Source: Siccirubricoccus sp. G192 (lineage in GTDB: Bacteria; Pseudomonadota; Alphaproteobacteria; Acetobacterales; Acetobacteraceae). Taken from it: a DNA stretch of 64,000 nucleotides. How positions within the stretch are numbered: position 1 is the stretch's first letter; every line of letters begins with the position of its first letter. The notes beneath the pieces were generated by a model. The model was not told the DNA's origin, did not search any database, and was given only the letters and a program-made list of their open reading frames with translations. The DNA is taken from positions 2,453,501-2,517,500 of the forward strand of contig NZ_JAHREN010000001.1 of assembly GCF_019084075.1 (NCBI RefSeq). Direction: 5' to 3'. Made by a program: the position numbers and the translations under genes. This document shows, in pieces, positions 35,462-44,314 of this stretch.

Positions 35462-36474
35462 GCTGGCTCGAAGCCCGGAGGGACCGGGAGCGCGGGATGG
35501 CACAGACAGAGCGCCTTGAACAGCCGTCCCATGCCTTCCGGCGCCACCAGCCGCTCGGCGCCCGAGAGGATCAGCCCGGCCTGGCCAGGCTTTCCGGCCA
35601 GTTGCGCGGACCGGGCGAGGATGGCGGCGCGGCTCATCAGCCCCAGCCTTTGCAGGAAGATCCCCTGCGGCAGCGGCCCATGCACCGCGGCGCCGGCGCT
35701 GCGGGCGGCGGCAGCCATGGCAGCGAAATCCACATGCGCGGTGAGGTCGACGCTGCCGGCCGGCGCCAGCGGATCGGCCGCCGCATGGCCGCGCATGGCC
35801 TGGAGGCTTTCGCCCAAGCCGCCCGCGGCCGGGCCGTAATCCAGCAGCAGCGCCGCGCCGCCCTGGGTGACGAGCCGCGCCGCCAGGGCCCGGATCAGCG
35901 CCTCGCCGGCCTCGGAGACCTCCTGCACCGCGCCCTCCGGCGCCGCCACGGGCAGGGGCGGCGGGTTCTCGGCCGGGGCTTCGAGGAAGGCGCCTTCCTG
36001 CACGAACCGCTCCGCCCAGCCGGTGCCGCGGCGGATGAACTGGCGGATCGGCAGCGCATCCAGGAATTCATTGGCAAGAAGGATGGCGGGGCCGGGCGGC
36101 AGACTGGCTGCGTCGTCGTGCCAAGTGACCGCATCGCCGAGCCGGGCGCGCTGCGCTTCCCGCAGTCCCGGCGAGGCTTCCACCAGATGCAGCCGCAGCG
36201 CGGCGCGGAAGGGGGCGGCGACCTCGGTGATGGCACGCAGCGCGTCCTGCATCAGGGTGCCGCGGCCGGGGCCCAGCTCCACCAGCAGCACCGGGTCGGG
36301 CCGGCCCAGCATTTCCCAGGTCACGGCGGCCCAGAGGCCGAGGCATTCGCCGAAAGCCTGGGAGATCTCGGGCGCGGTGGTGAAGTCGCCGGCCCCGCCG
36401 AAGGGGTTGCGCGCCGCATAATAGGCGGCGACGGCGCGGGCCATGTAGCGGTCGAGGCGTTCGGGGGCGGTCAT
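35458..36474 (-). CDS. class I SAM-dependent methyltransferase, MidA/NDUFAF7 family
   Basis: The 338-residue protein matches the MidA/NDUFAF7 family: YYAARNPFGGAGDFTTAPEI at the N-terminus, the SAM motif LVELGPGRGTLMQDALRA, LLANEFLDALPIRQF and LLLDYGPAA. The mitochondrial homologue methylates an Arg of complex I. The bacterial role is presumed similar. It overlaps pgeF by four bases. The gene that normally lies just upstream in relatives, lgt, is 3.2 kb away here, beyond an insertion. Confidence 0.9.
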   Translation of the reverse strand: MTAPERLDRYMARAVAAYYAARNPFGGAGDFTTAPEISQAFGECLGLWAAVTWEMLGRPDPVLLVELGPGRGTLMQDALRAITEVAAPFRAALRLHLVEASPGLREAQRARLGDAVTWHDDAASLPPGPAILLANEFLDALPIRQFIRRGTGWAERFVQEGAFLEAPAENPPPLPVAAPEGAVQEVSEAGEALIRALAARLVTQGGAALLLDYGPAAGGLGESLQAMRGHAAADPLAPAGSVDLTAHVDFAAMAAAARSAGAAVHGPLPQGIFLQRLGLMSRAAILARSAQLAGKPGQAGLILSGAERLVAPEGMGRLFKALCLCHPALPVPPGFEPA

Positions 36475-36954
36475 GGCGCAGGGTGGGCCGGCCGGGCGCC
36501 GGCGCCAGCTTGGCGTGCCCCGTGACGTTTCGGACAAATCGCCCGGGGGTCGCCTGGCAGGGTGCGGAGGGGCGTGAATGGCGGTGATCGCCTGGGTGCA
36601 ACGGAGGCGAAGGCGATGCCGGGTTTCGGACAAATCCGGCCCGGGGCGTTCCAGGGGCGGGCACGGTGGCGCGGGGAGGTGGCTGCTGGGGTAGCGGGCA
36701 GGCGGCAAGCGGCGGAGAGGGCGGCAGGCGCTGTCCCGGCGTGGCAGGGCATGGACAGGAGAGGGGAGAGAAGGGGCCGATCGACGCGCATGAGGGTGGG
36801 GCCTGGGCGAGAGGGAATTAGAGAACAATAACAGAACGAATCTGAAAATTCAACCTTCTCGGGAGGTTGGCTGGGGCAGCAAACGCTTCGGGCCACTGCT
36901 GCTGTCGGCCCACAGCGAGTATCGAGGCGGGGGAAGCCGCTCGGACAACCTCAG
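36475..36954. other. 480-bp stretch without a recognisable gene
   Basis: No reading frame here has convincing coding character. It contains two copies of GTTTCGGACAAATC (36527-36540 and 36623-36636), a segment near 36550-36590 with a GGAGGGGCGTGAATGGC resemblance to the intergenic repeat core, and an unusually AT-rich patch at 36822-36860 that includes AGAGAACAATAACAGAACGA. A small CAACCT/AGGTTG hairpin follows. This is the junction between midA and the chrA end of the inserted block. Confidence 0.6.
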
Positions 36955-38196
36955 CTACGCATTCCCGGTGACGGCCAGCAGGACGCCGGCAACGGCCGTG
37001 AGGGCCACCACCAGCCAGGCCGGCACGCGCCACAGCACCAGTGCGGCGAATGCCAGCAGCGCCACCGCGAAGTCGCCCGGCCGGTGCACGCTGGAGGTCC
37101 AGATCGGATCGAACAGCGCGGCGGCGAGGACACCCACCACGGCGGCATTGACACCTTGCAATGCCGCCCGCACGCGCGGCCGGTGGCGCAGCTGGTCCCA
37201 GAAGGGCAGCATGCCATACATCAGCAGCAGGCCCGGCAGGAACACCGCGACCAGTGCCAGCGCTGCGCCGGCCACGCCATTCGGGGATGGACCCTGCACC
37301 CCGCCGAGGAAGGCGGCGAAGGTGAAAAGCGGCCCCGGTACGGCTTGTGCCACGCCGTAGCCGGCCAGGAACTGATCGGCCGTCACCCAGCCCGGCGGCA
37401 CCAGCGCGCGCTCCAGCAGCGGCAGCACGACGTGGCCGCCGCCGAACACGAGCGAGCCGGCGCGGTAGAAGGCCTCGAAGGTAGCGACGGCGTGCGGGCC
37501 GGCCGCCGCCAGAGGCGGCAGGCCGAACAGCAGCAGCGCAAACAGCATCAGGGAGGCGAAGGCCAGGCGGCGCGGCACGCGGAAGGGCAGCATCGCCGAG
37601 GCCGGCCCCATCTCCCCGCCTCGATAGAGGATCAGCCCTGCCAGGCCGCCGGCCAGAATCACGCCCACCTGCGTGAGCGCGGAGGGCATCAGCAGCAGCG
37701 CCACGGCGGCGAGGACGGCGATGGTGGCGCGCGGCCGATCCGGGCAGAGGCTGCCCGCCATGCCCCAGACCGCCTGCGCCACCACCGCGACGGCGACCAG
37801 CTTGAGGCCGTGCACGACACCGGCACCCGTGCCGCCGGCGGCGAGATCGACGCCGTAGGCGGCCAGCAGCATCACCAGGGCCGATGGCAGGGTGAAGCCG
37901 AGCCAGGCGGCGAGGCCGCCGGGCAGGCCGCCGCGCAGCACGCCCAGCGCGAAGCCGACCTGGCTGCTGGCCGGGCCGGGCAGGAACTGCCCGAGCGCCA
38001 CCAGATCGGCGTAGACCTGCTCGCCGATCCAGCGGCGGCGGGCGACGAACTCCTCCCGGAAGTAGCCCAGATGCGCGATCGGCCCGCCGAAGGAGGTCAC
38101 GCCGAGGCGGAGGAACACGCCCAGGATATGCAGGAAGGACGCACGCGGCGCGGGGATGGCGACCGTGTTGCCGGCTGCCTCGCTGGCCTCGCTCAT
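36955..38196 (-). CDS. chrA: chromate transporter ChrA
   Basis: The 413-residue inner-membrane protein has the two-fold CHR repeat. The first half carries FLRLGVTSFGGPIAHLGYFR and ALGQFLPGPASSQVGFALG; the second carries AFYRAGSLVFGGGHVVLPLL and GYGVAQAVPGPLFTFAAFLG. Members export chromate by proton-linked antiport. The length fits the long-chain family. It is 10 bases downstream of a PadR regulator gene and is probably controlled by it. Confidence 0.93.
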   Translation of the reverse strand: MSEASEAAGNTVAIPAPRASFLHILGVFLRLGVTSFGGPIAHLGYFREEFVARRRWIGEQVYADLVALGQFLPGPASSQVGFALGVLRGGLPGGLAAWLGFTLPSALVMLLAAYGVDLAAGGTGAGVVHGLKLVAVAVVAQAVWGMAGSLCPDRPRATIAVLAAVALLLMPSALTQVGVILAGGLAGLILYRGGEMGPASAMLPFRVPRRLAFASLMLFALLLFGLPPLAAAGPHAVATFEAFYRAGSLVFGGGHVVLPLLERALVPPGWVTADQFLAGYGVAQAVPGPLFTFAAFLGGVQGPSPNGVAGAALALVAVFLPGLLLMYGMLPFWDQLRHRPRVRAALQGVNAAVVGVLAAALFDPIWTSSVHRPGDFAVALLAFAALVLWRVPAWLVVALTAVAGVLLAVTGNA

Positions 38197-38206
38197 CGGC
38201 GGCCCG

Positions 38207-38536
38207 TCAATCGGAGGGTGGTGGATCGCCCGCTCCTTCCACCAGCACCTCGCGGAACAGCTCGCGCAGCCTCTCCCTGGCCAGTGCCAGCGCTTCCTGG
38301 CCGAGCGGGGTGGCGCGGTAGAGCCGCCGTCGGGAGCGGCCGGCCCGCTCGTGGCGCGAGATCAGGTAGCCGCGCCTCTCCATGGCATCGAGCATGGGAT
38401 AGAGGGTGCCCGGGCTGAGGCGATAGCCGTGCCGCGCCAGCTCCTCGATCATCCATTGGCCGTACAGCTCGCCCTCGGCTGCATGGTGCAGGACGTGCAG
38501 GCGGACAAAGCCGGAGAGAAGTTCCTGATGCTCCAT
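38207..38536 (-). CDS. PadR family transcriptional regulator
   Basis: The 109-residue protein is a PadR-type winged helix: YGQWMIEELARHGYRLSPGT and LYPMLDAMERRGYLISRHER, then RRRLYRATPLGQEAL and a dimerisation helix. Such repressors typically control an adjacent transporter or detoxification gene. It is cotranscribed with chrA and divergent from the 70-residue protein and hemerythrin genes, so the 99-base gap (38537-38635) probably holds its operator. No clear inverted repeat is obvious to me there. Confidence 0.9.
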   Translation of the reverse strand: MEHQELLSGFVRLHVLHHAAEGELYGQWMIEELARHGYRLSPGTLYPMLDAMERRGYLISRHERAGRSRRRLYRATPLGQEALALARERLRELFREVLVEGAGDPPPSD

Positions 38537-38635
38537 CTTGCTCGCGCATCAATTTTTCAATCCGCAGAATCGCATCCCGATATCGGAAACCGAGGATATG
38601 GACGGAAGTTAGGAAGTCAAACGCAGGAGGGCGCC

Positions 38636-38848
38636 ATGACCAGCCCGGACGAGCGCAATCCGCAGCACCACACCCGGAAGATGCGGCAGCGGCTGGAAGA
38701 GACGATCCAGCACCTGCGCGTAGACATCGGCAAGGTCGATGAACCGCAGCTGAAAGCCCTGTTCGAGACCTCGGCCGAGGTGCTGGGCGGCCTGGTGAAG
38801 GCGTTCCAGGACTACGAACGCAAGAACGAGCAGGCCTGGAAGCGGTGA
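38636..38848 (+). CDS. small helical protein of unknown function upstream of hemerythrin
   Basis: The 70-residue, charged, helical protein (RQRLEETIQHLRVDIGKVDE, QLKALFETSAEVLGGLVKAF) has no recognised family. The ATG at 38636 follows a GGAGG stretch. It is separated by four bases from the hemerythrin gene and is probably cotranscribed with it. An accessory or regulatory partner role is inferred from position only. Confidence 0.65.
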   Translation: MTSPDERNPQHHTRKMRQRLEETIQHLRVDIGKVDEPQLKALFETSAEVLGGLVKAFQDYERKNEQAWKR

Positions 38849-38852
38849 CGCC

Positions 38853-39605
38853 ATGGCATCCCCGCCCTTCTCCCAGGACATGGCAGCGCAGGCCGAGCCT
38901 GGTGATCCGGCCCGCCGCCGCCTCATCGCAGCGGGCGCCTCGGCCGCGCTGATCGCCACGGGTGGCCTGCTGGTGCCGGCCCATGCGGCGGAAGCATCGG
39001 CCGGCGGCGAGGATGTGTCCGCGACCGAGGACCTGATGCGCGAGCACGGCGTGCTCCGTCGCACGCTCATCGTCTATGCCGAGATAGCGGGCAGGCTGCG
39101 CAGCAAGCCGGCCGAGGTGGATGGCGGAGCACTGGTCGAGGCCGCCAGGCTGTTCCGCGCCTTCGGCGAGGAGTACCATGAGCGCTCGCTGGAGGAGCGG
39201 TTCATCTTCCCCGAAGTCCGGCGCGCGGGCGGCGGGCCGGTGCGGCTGGTCGAGATCCTGCTGGCCCAGCACCAGCGTGGGCGCGAGATCACCGACTACA
39301 TCCAGGCCACGGCCCGAAGCGGCCGGATCGGCACGGGTGATGCGGAGCCGCTAGCCCGCGCCCTGGAGGGCATGGCGCGCATGTACCAGGCGCATGCGGC
39401 CTGGGAGGATACGCTGGTCTTCCCCGCCTGGAAGAAGACCCAATCCGCCGACCGCCTGAAGGAGATGGCGGAGAGGTTCGAGGAGTTGGAACACCAGCAG
39501 TTCGGCAAGGATGGCTTCGATGATGCCGTGGAGCGCATCGGCCGCATCGAGCAAACCCTGGGCCTGGCCGACCTCGCCCATTACACGGCCCCCTCGCCGC
39601 GCTGA
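38853..39605 (+). CDS. hemerythrin-domain protein with Tat-like signal
   Basis: The 250-residue product has an RRRLIAAGASAALIATGGLL twin-arginine-like leader ending near AHA, then a hemerythrin four-helix bundle with metal-ligand patterns LMREHGVLRRTL, EEYHERSLEERFIFPE, LAQHQRGREITDY and HAAWEDTLVFPAW. Such diiron proteins bind O2 or NO or sense redox state. Periplasmic location is inferred from the leader. Its neighbours (chrA, padR) suggest a metal or oxidative-stress response module. Confidence 0.85.
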   Translation: MASPPFSQDMAAQAEPGDPARRRLIAAGASAALIATGGLLVPAHAAEASAGGEDVSATEDLMREHGVLRRTLIVYAEIAGRLRSKPAEVDGGALVEAARLFRAFGEEYHERSLEERFIFPEVRRAGGGPVRLVEILLAQHQRGREITDYIQATARSGRIGTGDAEPLARALEGMARMYQAHAAWEDTLVFPAWKKTQSADRLKEMAERFEELEHQQFGKDGFDDAVERIGRIEQTLGLADLAHYTAPSPR

Positions 39606-39667
39606 CGCGGCAGGGGGCCTCGCCCGGCGGTCAGCCACCCCCACACGCGCCGCACCCTGCATACCCC

Positions 39668-40483
39668 TCAGCGCGCCACTTCCGTCACCCCCGCCACCGG
39701 CCGGCTGCGCGCCATCAACCACACCCCCGCCAGCACCATCGGCAGCGACAGCAATTGCCCCATGGTGATGCCCGCCACCAGGAACCCCAACTGCGCATCC
39801 GGCTGGCGGAACAACTCGCCGACCAGCCGCGCCAGGCCGTAGCCCACCAGGAAGGCGCCCGCCACGAAGCCGCGCCGGGCGCGGATCGCCGGCCGCCAGA
39901 CCAGGATCTGCAGCAGGACGAACAGCGCCAGGCCCTCCAGCCCGGCTTGGTAGAGCTGGCTGGGGTGCCGCGGCTCCGGCCCGCCGGTGGGGAAGACCAT
40001 GGCCCAGGACACGTCGGTCACGCGGCCCCAGAGCTCGCCATTCGCAAAATTTGCGAGGCGCCCCAGGAACAGGCCGATCGGCACCACCGCCGCCACCCGG
40101 TCGGCGAAGGCCAGCAGGTCCAGCCGTTGCTGCCGACAGAACAGGAACAGCGCGACGGCGACGCCGAGCGCCCCGCCATGGAAGCTCATGCCGCCCTGCC
40201 AGACCGCCAGGATCTCCGCCGGGTGCTCCAGGTAGTGCCCGGGCCGGTAGAACAGCACATAGCCGAGCCGCCCGCCCAGGATGATGCCGAGCGTCACCCA
40301 GGTGACGAAGTCGTCCACCTGCTGCGGGCTGGCCGCCACCGGCGGCAGCGCCACCAGCCGCCGCGCCAGCCGCCAGCCGAGCACGATGCCGGCGATATAG
40401 GCCAGCGCGTACCAGCGGATCGCCAGCGGCCCGATATGCACCAGCACCGGGTCGATATGCGGGAAGGGAATGGCTAGGAGCAT
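39668..40483 (-). CDS. lgt: prolipoprotein diacylglyceryl transferase
   Basis: The 271-residue inner-membrane enzyme transfers diacylglycerol to the lipobox Cys of prolipoproteins. Motifs are IRWYALAYIAGIVLGW, GGRLGYVLFYRP, GGMSFHGGALGV with its catalytic His, and the signature GRLANFANGELWGRVTD, then HPSQLYQAGLEG. The ATG at 40483 overlaps the hldD stop (ATGA). The usual downstream partner midA has been displaced by the chrA block. The frame is intact. Confidence 0.95.
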   Translation of the reverse strand: MLLAIPFPHIDPVLVHIGPLAIRWYALAYIAGIVLGWRLARRLVALPPVAASPQQVDDFVTWVTLGIILGGRLGYVLFYRPGHYLEHPAEILAVWQGGMSFHGGALGVAVALFLFCRQQRLDLLAFADRVAAVVPIGLFLGRLANFANGELWGRVTDVSWAMVFPTGGPEPRHPSQLYQAGLEGLALFVLLQILVWRPAIRARRGFVAGAFLVGYGLARLVGELFRQPDAQLGFLVAGITMGQLLSLPMVLAGVWLMARSRPVAGVTEVAR

Positions 40484-41463
40484 CAGCGATAGGGGTCCTC
40501 GGTGGCGAGGAAGTCCTGCACGTAGCGGCGCACCCCTTCCTCCAGCGGCGTGGTCTGGGCATTGAAGCCGGCGGCGCGCAGCCGGTCGAGCGGCGCCTCG
40601 GTGAAATACTGGTACTTGCCCAGGAGGTCGGCCGGCATGTCGATGAACTCGATCCGTTCCGGCTGGCCCAGCGCGGCAAACAGGGCGCGCGTCAGGTCGA
40701 GGAAGCTGCGGGCGCGGCCGGAGCCGACATTGAACAGGCCCGAGACCTGCGGATTGTCGAGCAGCCAGAGCATCACCGCCACGCAGTCGTCCACATGGAC
40801 GAAATCGCGCATCTGCGCGCCATCGACGATATCGGGCCGGCCGGAGCGGAACAGCGTCGCCGCCTCGCCGCGCCGGATCTGCTGGAATTTGTGCCAGGCG
40901 ACGCTGGCCATGCGGCCCTTGTGGTATTCGTTCGGGCCATAGACGTTGAAGAATTTCAGCCCGGCCCATTGCGGCGGCGGCGCCGCGCCGCGTTCCAGCA
41001 ACTGCGCGACCCGCCGGTCGAAGGCATGCTTCGACCAGCCATAGAGGTTGAGTGGTCGGAGTTGCGCCAGGGCCTCGGGCGTGAACTCATCCTCGAAGCC
41101 CGCGCTGCCATCGCCATAGGTGGCGGCGGAGGAGGCGTAGAGGAAGGGCACCTCCCGCTCGGCGCAGGCGCCCCAGAGCCAGAGCGGCAGGGTGAAATTG
41201 GTGGCGGCCACCAGGTCGCCGTCGCGCACCGTGGTCTCGCTGATGGCGCCCATGTGCAGCACGGCCGTGACTGGCGGCGCGGCGGACCAGAAATCCTCGA
41301 TCTCCTCGGGCGGCAGCAGGCCGGCGATCGGGTGCTTCGCCAGGTTGCGCCACTTGTCGCCGGTGCCGAGGCGGTCCACCACCATGACCTCCTCGCCACG
41401 GGCGCAGAGGGCGGCGACCAGATTGGAGCCGATGAAACCGGCGCCGCCGGTGACCAGATACAT
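40483..41463 (-). CDS. hldD: ADP-L-glycero-D-manno-heptose 6-epimerase
   Basis: The 326-residue short-chain dehydrogenase/epimerase has the NAD(P) motif VTGGAGFIGS (4-13), LYASSAATYGDG, the catalytic Tyr-Lys pair YGWSK, and the HldD-specific KFFNVYGPNEYHKGRMASV. It makes the L,D-heptose precursor for lipopolysaccharide inner core. It is the first gene of an hldD-lgt pair and divergent from ubiK. Confidence 0.92.
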   Translation of the reverse strand: MYLVTGGAGFIGSNLVAALCARGEEVMVVDRLGTGDKWRNLAKHPIAGLLPPEEIEDFWSAAPPVTAVLHMGAISETTVRDGDLVAATNFTLPLWLWGACAEREVPFLYASSAATYGDGSAGFEDEFTPEALAQLRPLNLYGWSKHAFDRRVAQLLERGAAPPPQWAGLKFFNVYGPNEYHKGRMASVAWHKFQQIRRGEAATLFRSGRPDIVDGAQMRDFVHVDDCVAVMLWLLDNPQVSGLFNVGSGRARSFLDLTRALFAALGQPERIEFIDMPADLLGKYQYFTEAPLDRLRAAGFNAQTTPLEEGVRRYVQDFLATEDPYR

Positions 41464-41585
41464 CGGCGCGACCCCCTGCCTGACCGCGGCGCGGTGGCTG
41501 CGCCGGCCGGGGCGGGGTATAGGCCGGGCAGGCCGGGATTGTATAGGCGCGGGCGCGCGCCGCCGCAGGGCAAGGAGATGGGTGG

Positions 41586-41999
41586 ATGAGCGAGACGGGC
41601 GGCGGCGGCCGGAAGCGCGGCGGGTTGTTCGATGATCTGGCCGGGGTCGCGGGCGGGGCCTTCTCGGCGCTGGCCGGGCTCAGGACGGAAATGGAGGCCA
41701 TGGCGCGCAGCCAGGCCGAGGCCCTGGTGCAGCGCCTGGAGCTGGTGCGGCGGGAGGAGTTGGACGCCGCCCTCGAGGTCGCCCGCCGGGCGCGGGAGGC
41801 CGGGGAGGCGCTGGAGGCCCGGGTGGCGGCGCTGGAAGCGCGGCTCGGCATGCAGCCGCCCCTTGGACCCGAGGCCGCCGCCATGGCGGCGGGCGAGACG
41901 ATCCAGCCGCCGGAAGCCTCGGGGGCGGCGGGGGTTGCGGCCACGGCGCCGGAGGATACGGTGCCGCCGGTGGCCCGGGACCCCGGCCCGGTCGCCTGA
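41586..41999 (+). CDS. ubiK: UbiK-type accessory factor (BMFP coiled-coil family)
   Basis: The 137-residue protein contains a coiled coil of about 80 residues (LFDDLAGVAGGAFSALAGLR, QRLELVRREELDAALEVARR, LEARVAALEARLG) that matches the BMFP/UbiK family, an accessory factor for aerobic ubiquinone biosynthesis. The Pro/Ala-rich tail is disordered. It precedes ybjN-like and proC genes, an order seen in other alphaproteobacteria. Confidence 0.82.
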   Translation: MSETGGGGRKRGGLFDDLAGVAGGAFSALAGLRTEMEAMARSQAEALVQRLELVRREELDAALEVARRAREAGEALEARVAALEARLGMQPPLGPEAAAMAAGETIQPPEASGAAGVAATAPEDTVPPVARDPGPVA

Positions 42000-42185
42000 C
42001 CGGCGGCCCGGATTCGCCGGCCCGGGCTGCGGGCGTTGGCCGGAACGCCAGGCGGACCCGTTGCAACCCGGGGTCTTGCGGCGGCGTTTCGCAACTGCGT
42101 AGTCTATAGGTGGTGGTGGCCCTGCGCCGATTCCCCCAAGACTCGGTATCGGGAAAGCCACCACGACGAGAGAGGAGGTGCCGCG

Positions 42186-42690
42186 ATGTCAGGCTTGCTG
42201 GCCCATGACCGCGAGCGTGCGACCAACCCCCCTCGACGTTCTCGAACAGATCGTCGCCGCCAACGAGTGGGCCTTCGAGCGCCGCTCCGATGGCGAGATG
42301 GCGGCCGAGGCGCCGGGCAAGTGGTGTGACTACGGGCTGTTCTTCTCCTGGTCGCCGGAGATCAGCGCCATGCATTTCTCCTGCGCCTTCGACCTGAAGG
42401 TGCCGCCGGAGGGCCGTGGCAAGCTGTTCGAACTGCTGGCCATGGCCAATGAGAAGCTCTGGATCGGCCATTTCGGCCTGGAATCGGAGGATGGGGTGCC
42501 GGTCTTCCGCCACTCCGTCCTGCTGCGCGGCGCCCCCGGCGCCTCGGCCGAATCGCTGGAGGACATGGTGGATATCGCGCTGACCGAGTGCGAGCGCTTC
42601 TTCCCGGCCTTCCAATTCGTTCTCTGGGGCGGCAAGGCGCCGGGGGATGCCTTGCAGGCGGCCATGCTCGATTGCGTGGGCGAGGCCTGA
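42186..42690 (+). CDS. YbjN domain-containing protein, frameshifted near its start
   Basis: The product contains the YbjN-type core: IVAANEWAFERRSDGEMAAE, HFSCAFDLKVP, LFELLAMANEKLWIGHFGLE, GVPVFRHSVLLRG and ECERFFPAFQFVLWGG. The function of YbjN proteins is not settled (stress and chaperone-like roles have been proposed). The ATG at 42186 gives MSGLLAHDRERATNP. The frame then breaks at a six-base C run (near 42227-42232), and one C fewer reads ATNPLDVLEQIVAAN. The corrected length is 167 residues. It is followed after two bases by proC. Confidence 0.85.
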
Positions 42691-42692
42691 GC

Positions 42693-43508
42693 ATGGCCGG
42701 GGGTGGACTGCCGCCGCTGCTGCTGGTCGGCTGCGGCAAGATGGGCGGCGCGATGCTGGCCGGCTGGCTGGAACGTGGCCTGACGGAAGCTGTGGTGGTG
42801 GAGCCGAATCCCGCCGCCGCCGCGGCTTTCGCCGGCAAGGTCACGGTGGTCCCGGAGGCCGGCGCCATTCCGCCCGGCTTCCGCCCCGCCGCCGTGGTGT
42901 TGGCGATCAAGCCGCAGGAGGCGGCGGCGACCCTGCCGGGATTCGCCCGCTTCGCCACCGGCGATACGGTCTTCGTCTCCATCATGGCCGGCCGGCCGGT
43001 GGCCGGGATGCGGGCGGCGCTGGGTGGCGGGGCGGCAGTGGTCCGCGCCATGCCGAATACCCCGGCGGCGGTGCGGCAGGGCTTCACCGTCGGCTTCCCC
43101 GGCCCCGGCGTGACCGCGGCGCAGCGGGCGCTGGCGGATTCGCTGCTCGGCGCCATCGGCGAGGTGGCCTGGGTGGAGCAGGAGGCGCTGATCGACCCGG
43201 TGACGGCGGTCTCCGGCGGCGGCCCCGCCTATGTCTTCCTGCTGGCCGAGGTGATGGAGGCGGCGGCGATCGAGCAGGGCGTGCCGGCCGACCTCGCCCG
43301 CCGGATGGCGCGGGCCACGGTGGCCGGCTCCGGCGCCCTGCTGGCGGCCAGCACCGAGGATGCGGCGGCGCTGCGCCGCGCCGTCACCAGCCCCAAGGGC
43401 ACGACGGAACGGGCGCTCCAGGTGCTGATGGGGCCCGATGCCTGGCCCGCCCTGATGTCCCGCGCCATCGCCGCCGCGACGGAGCGGTCGCGCGAATTGG
43501 CGGGGTGA
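42693..43508 (+). CDS. proC: pyrroline-5-carboxylate reductase
   Basis: The 271-residue enzyme performs the last step of proline synthesis, NAD(P)H-dependent reduction of pyrroline-5-carboxylate. Motifs are LLLVGCGKMGGAMLAGW, VVRAMPNTPAAVRQG, TAVSGGGPAYVFLLAEVMEA and the signature TSPKGTTERALQVL. The ATG at 42693 lies two bases after the ybjN-like stop. The frame is intact. Confidence 0.95.
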   Translation: MAGGGLPPLLLVGCGKMGGAMLAGWLERGLTEAVVVEPNPAAAAAFAGKVTVVPEAGAIPPGFRPAAVVLAIKPQEAAATLPGFARFATGDTVFVSIMAGRPVAGMRAALGGGAAVVRAMPNTPAAVRQGFTVGFPGPGVTAAQRALADSLLGAIGEVAWVEQEALIDPVTAVSGGGPAYVFLLAEVMEAAAIEQGVPADLARRMARATVAGSGALLAASTEDAAALRRAVTSPKGTTERALQVLMGPDAWPALMSRAIAAATERSRELAG

Positions 43509-43628
43509 GGCGGGGCCGGGCCTGCGGCGCGGGGCAGGGTCGCCCTTCCGATCCGGCCGCGCAGGCCCATACTTGCGGGCGGGCCGAGCGGCACCGTGGG
43601 TGAATCGGCCAGGCAACAGGATACCGGC

Positions 43629-44213
43629 ATGAGCGAAACCGCAACCGACCCCGAATCCCGCCTGGTCGCCGCGCTGTGGCAGGTGGTGGCGGAGCATGGC
43701 TGGCACGGGCTGACCATGCGCCGCATCGCCGCCGCCTCCGGCCTGCCGGTGGCCGAGCTCCGCCGCCGCTGCCCGAGCCCGCTCGACCTGCTGCGGCTGC
43801 ATGGCCGGCTGATGGACCAGGCGGTGCTGGAAGGCACCATCGAGGGCCAGGGCGGCCAGGCGCGGGACCGCATCTTCGATGTGCTGATGCGGCGGATCGA
43901 CGCCATGCAGCCGCATCGCGCCGGAATTCTCCGGCTGCTGGAGGATCTGCGCCGGGACCCGCTGCTCGCCCTGCTGCTGCTGGCCGAACTTCCCCGTTCG
44001 ATGGCCTGGATGCTGGAGGCGGCGGAGGTGGACACCGCCGGGCCGGCCGGGCTGCTGCGGGTGAAGGGCCTCGCCGGCGTCTGGCTGATGACGCTGCGCG
44101 CCTGGATGCGGGACGAGACGGTGGACCTCGGCCCCAGCATGGCGGCGCTGGACCGGGCGCTGGACCGGGCCGAGCAGGCGGCGCGGACCCTCCGGCTCGA
44201 TCCGGGGGGCTGA
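43629..44213 (+). CDS. TetR/AcrR-like transcriptional regulator
   Basis: The 194-residue protein has a TetR-type N-terminal helix-turn-helix (LVAALWQVVAEHGWHGLTMR, RIAAASGLPVAELRRRCPSP) and an all-helical C-terminal ligand domain. The recognition helix is somewhat divergent from classical TetR (AELRRRCPSPLDLLR in place of ALYHYFPSKEELL). It is 100 bases upstream of the phasin gene in the same orientation and may regulate it. COQ9-like proteins share this fold and are an alternative. Confidence 0.75.
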   Translation: MSETATDPESRLVAALWQVVAEHGWHGLTMRRIAAASGLPVAELRRRCPSPLDLLRLHGRLMDQAVLEGTIEGQGGQARDRIFDVLMRRIDAMQPHRAGILRLLEDLRRDPLLALLLLAELPRSMAWMLEAAEVDTAGPAGLLRVKGLAGVWLMTLRAWMRDETVDLGPSMAALDRALDRAEQAARTLRLDPGG

Positions 44214-44314
44214 CCGGAAGTTGACTTTGCTGCATCGCAGCAACGCCTTTGACCCAACGTCGCGATCTCGTAGGATCGCCCGGGGACCCGAACCGGGCCC
44301 GGCAGGAGGCGATG

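Noticed and set aside
36838..36955. Possible tRNA or small RNA gene in the AT-rich patch upstream of midA
   Set aside because: No cloverleaf, CCA end or TTCGA-type loop can be formed; only a weak six-base hairpin is present.
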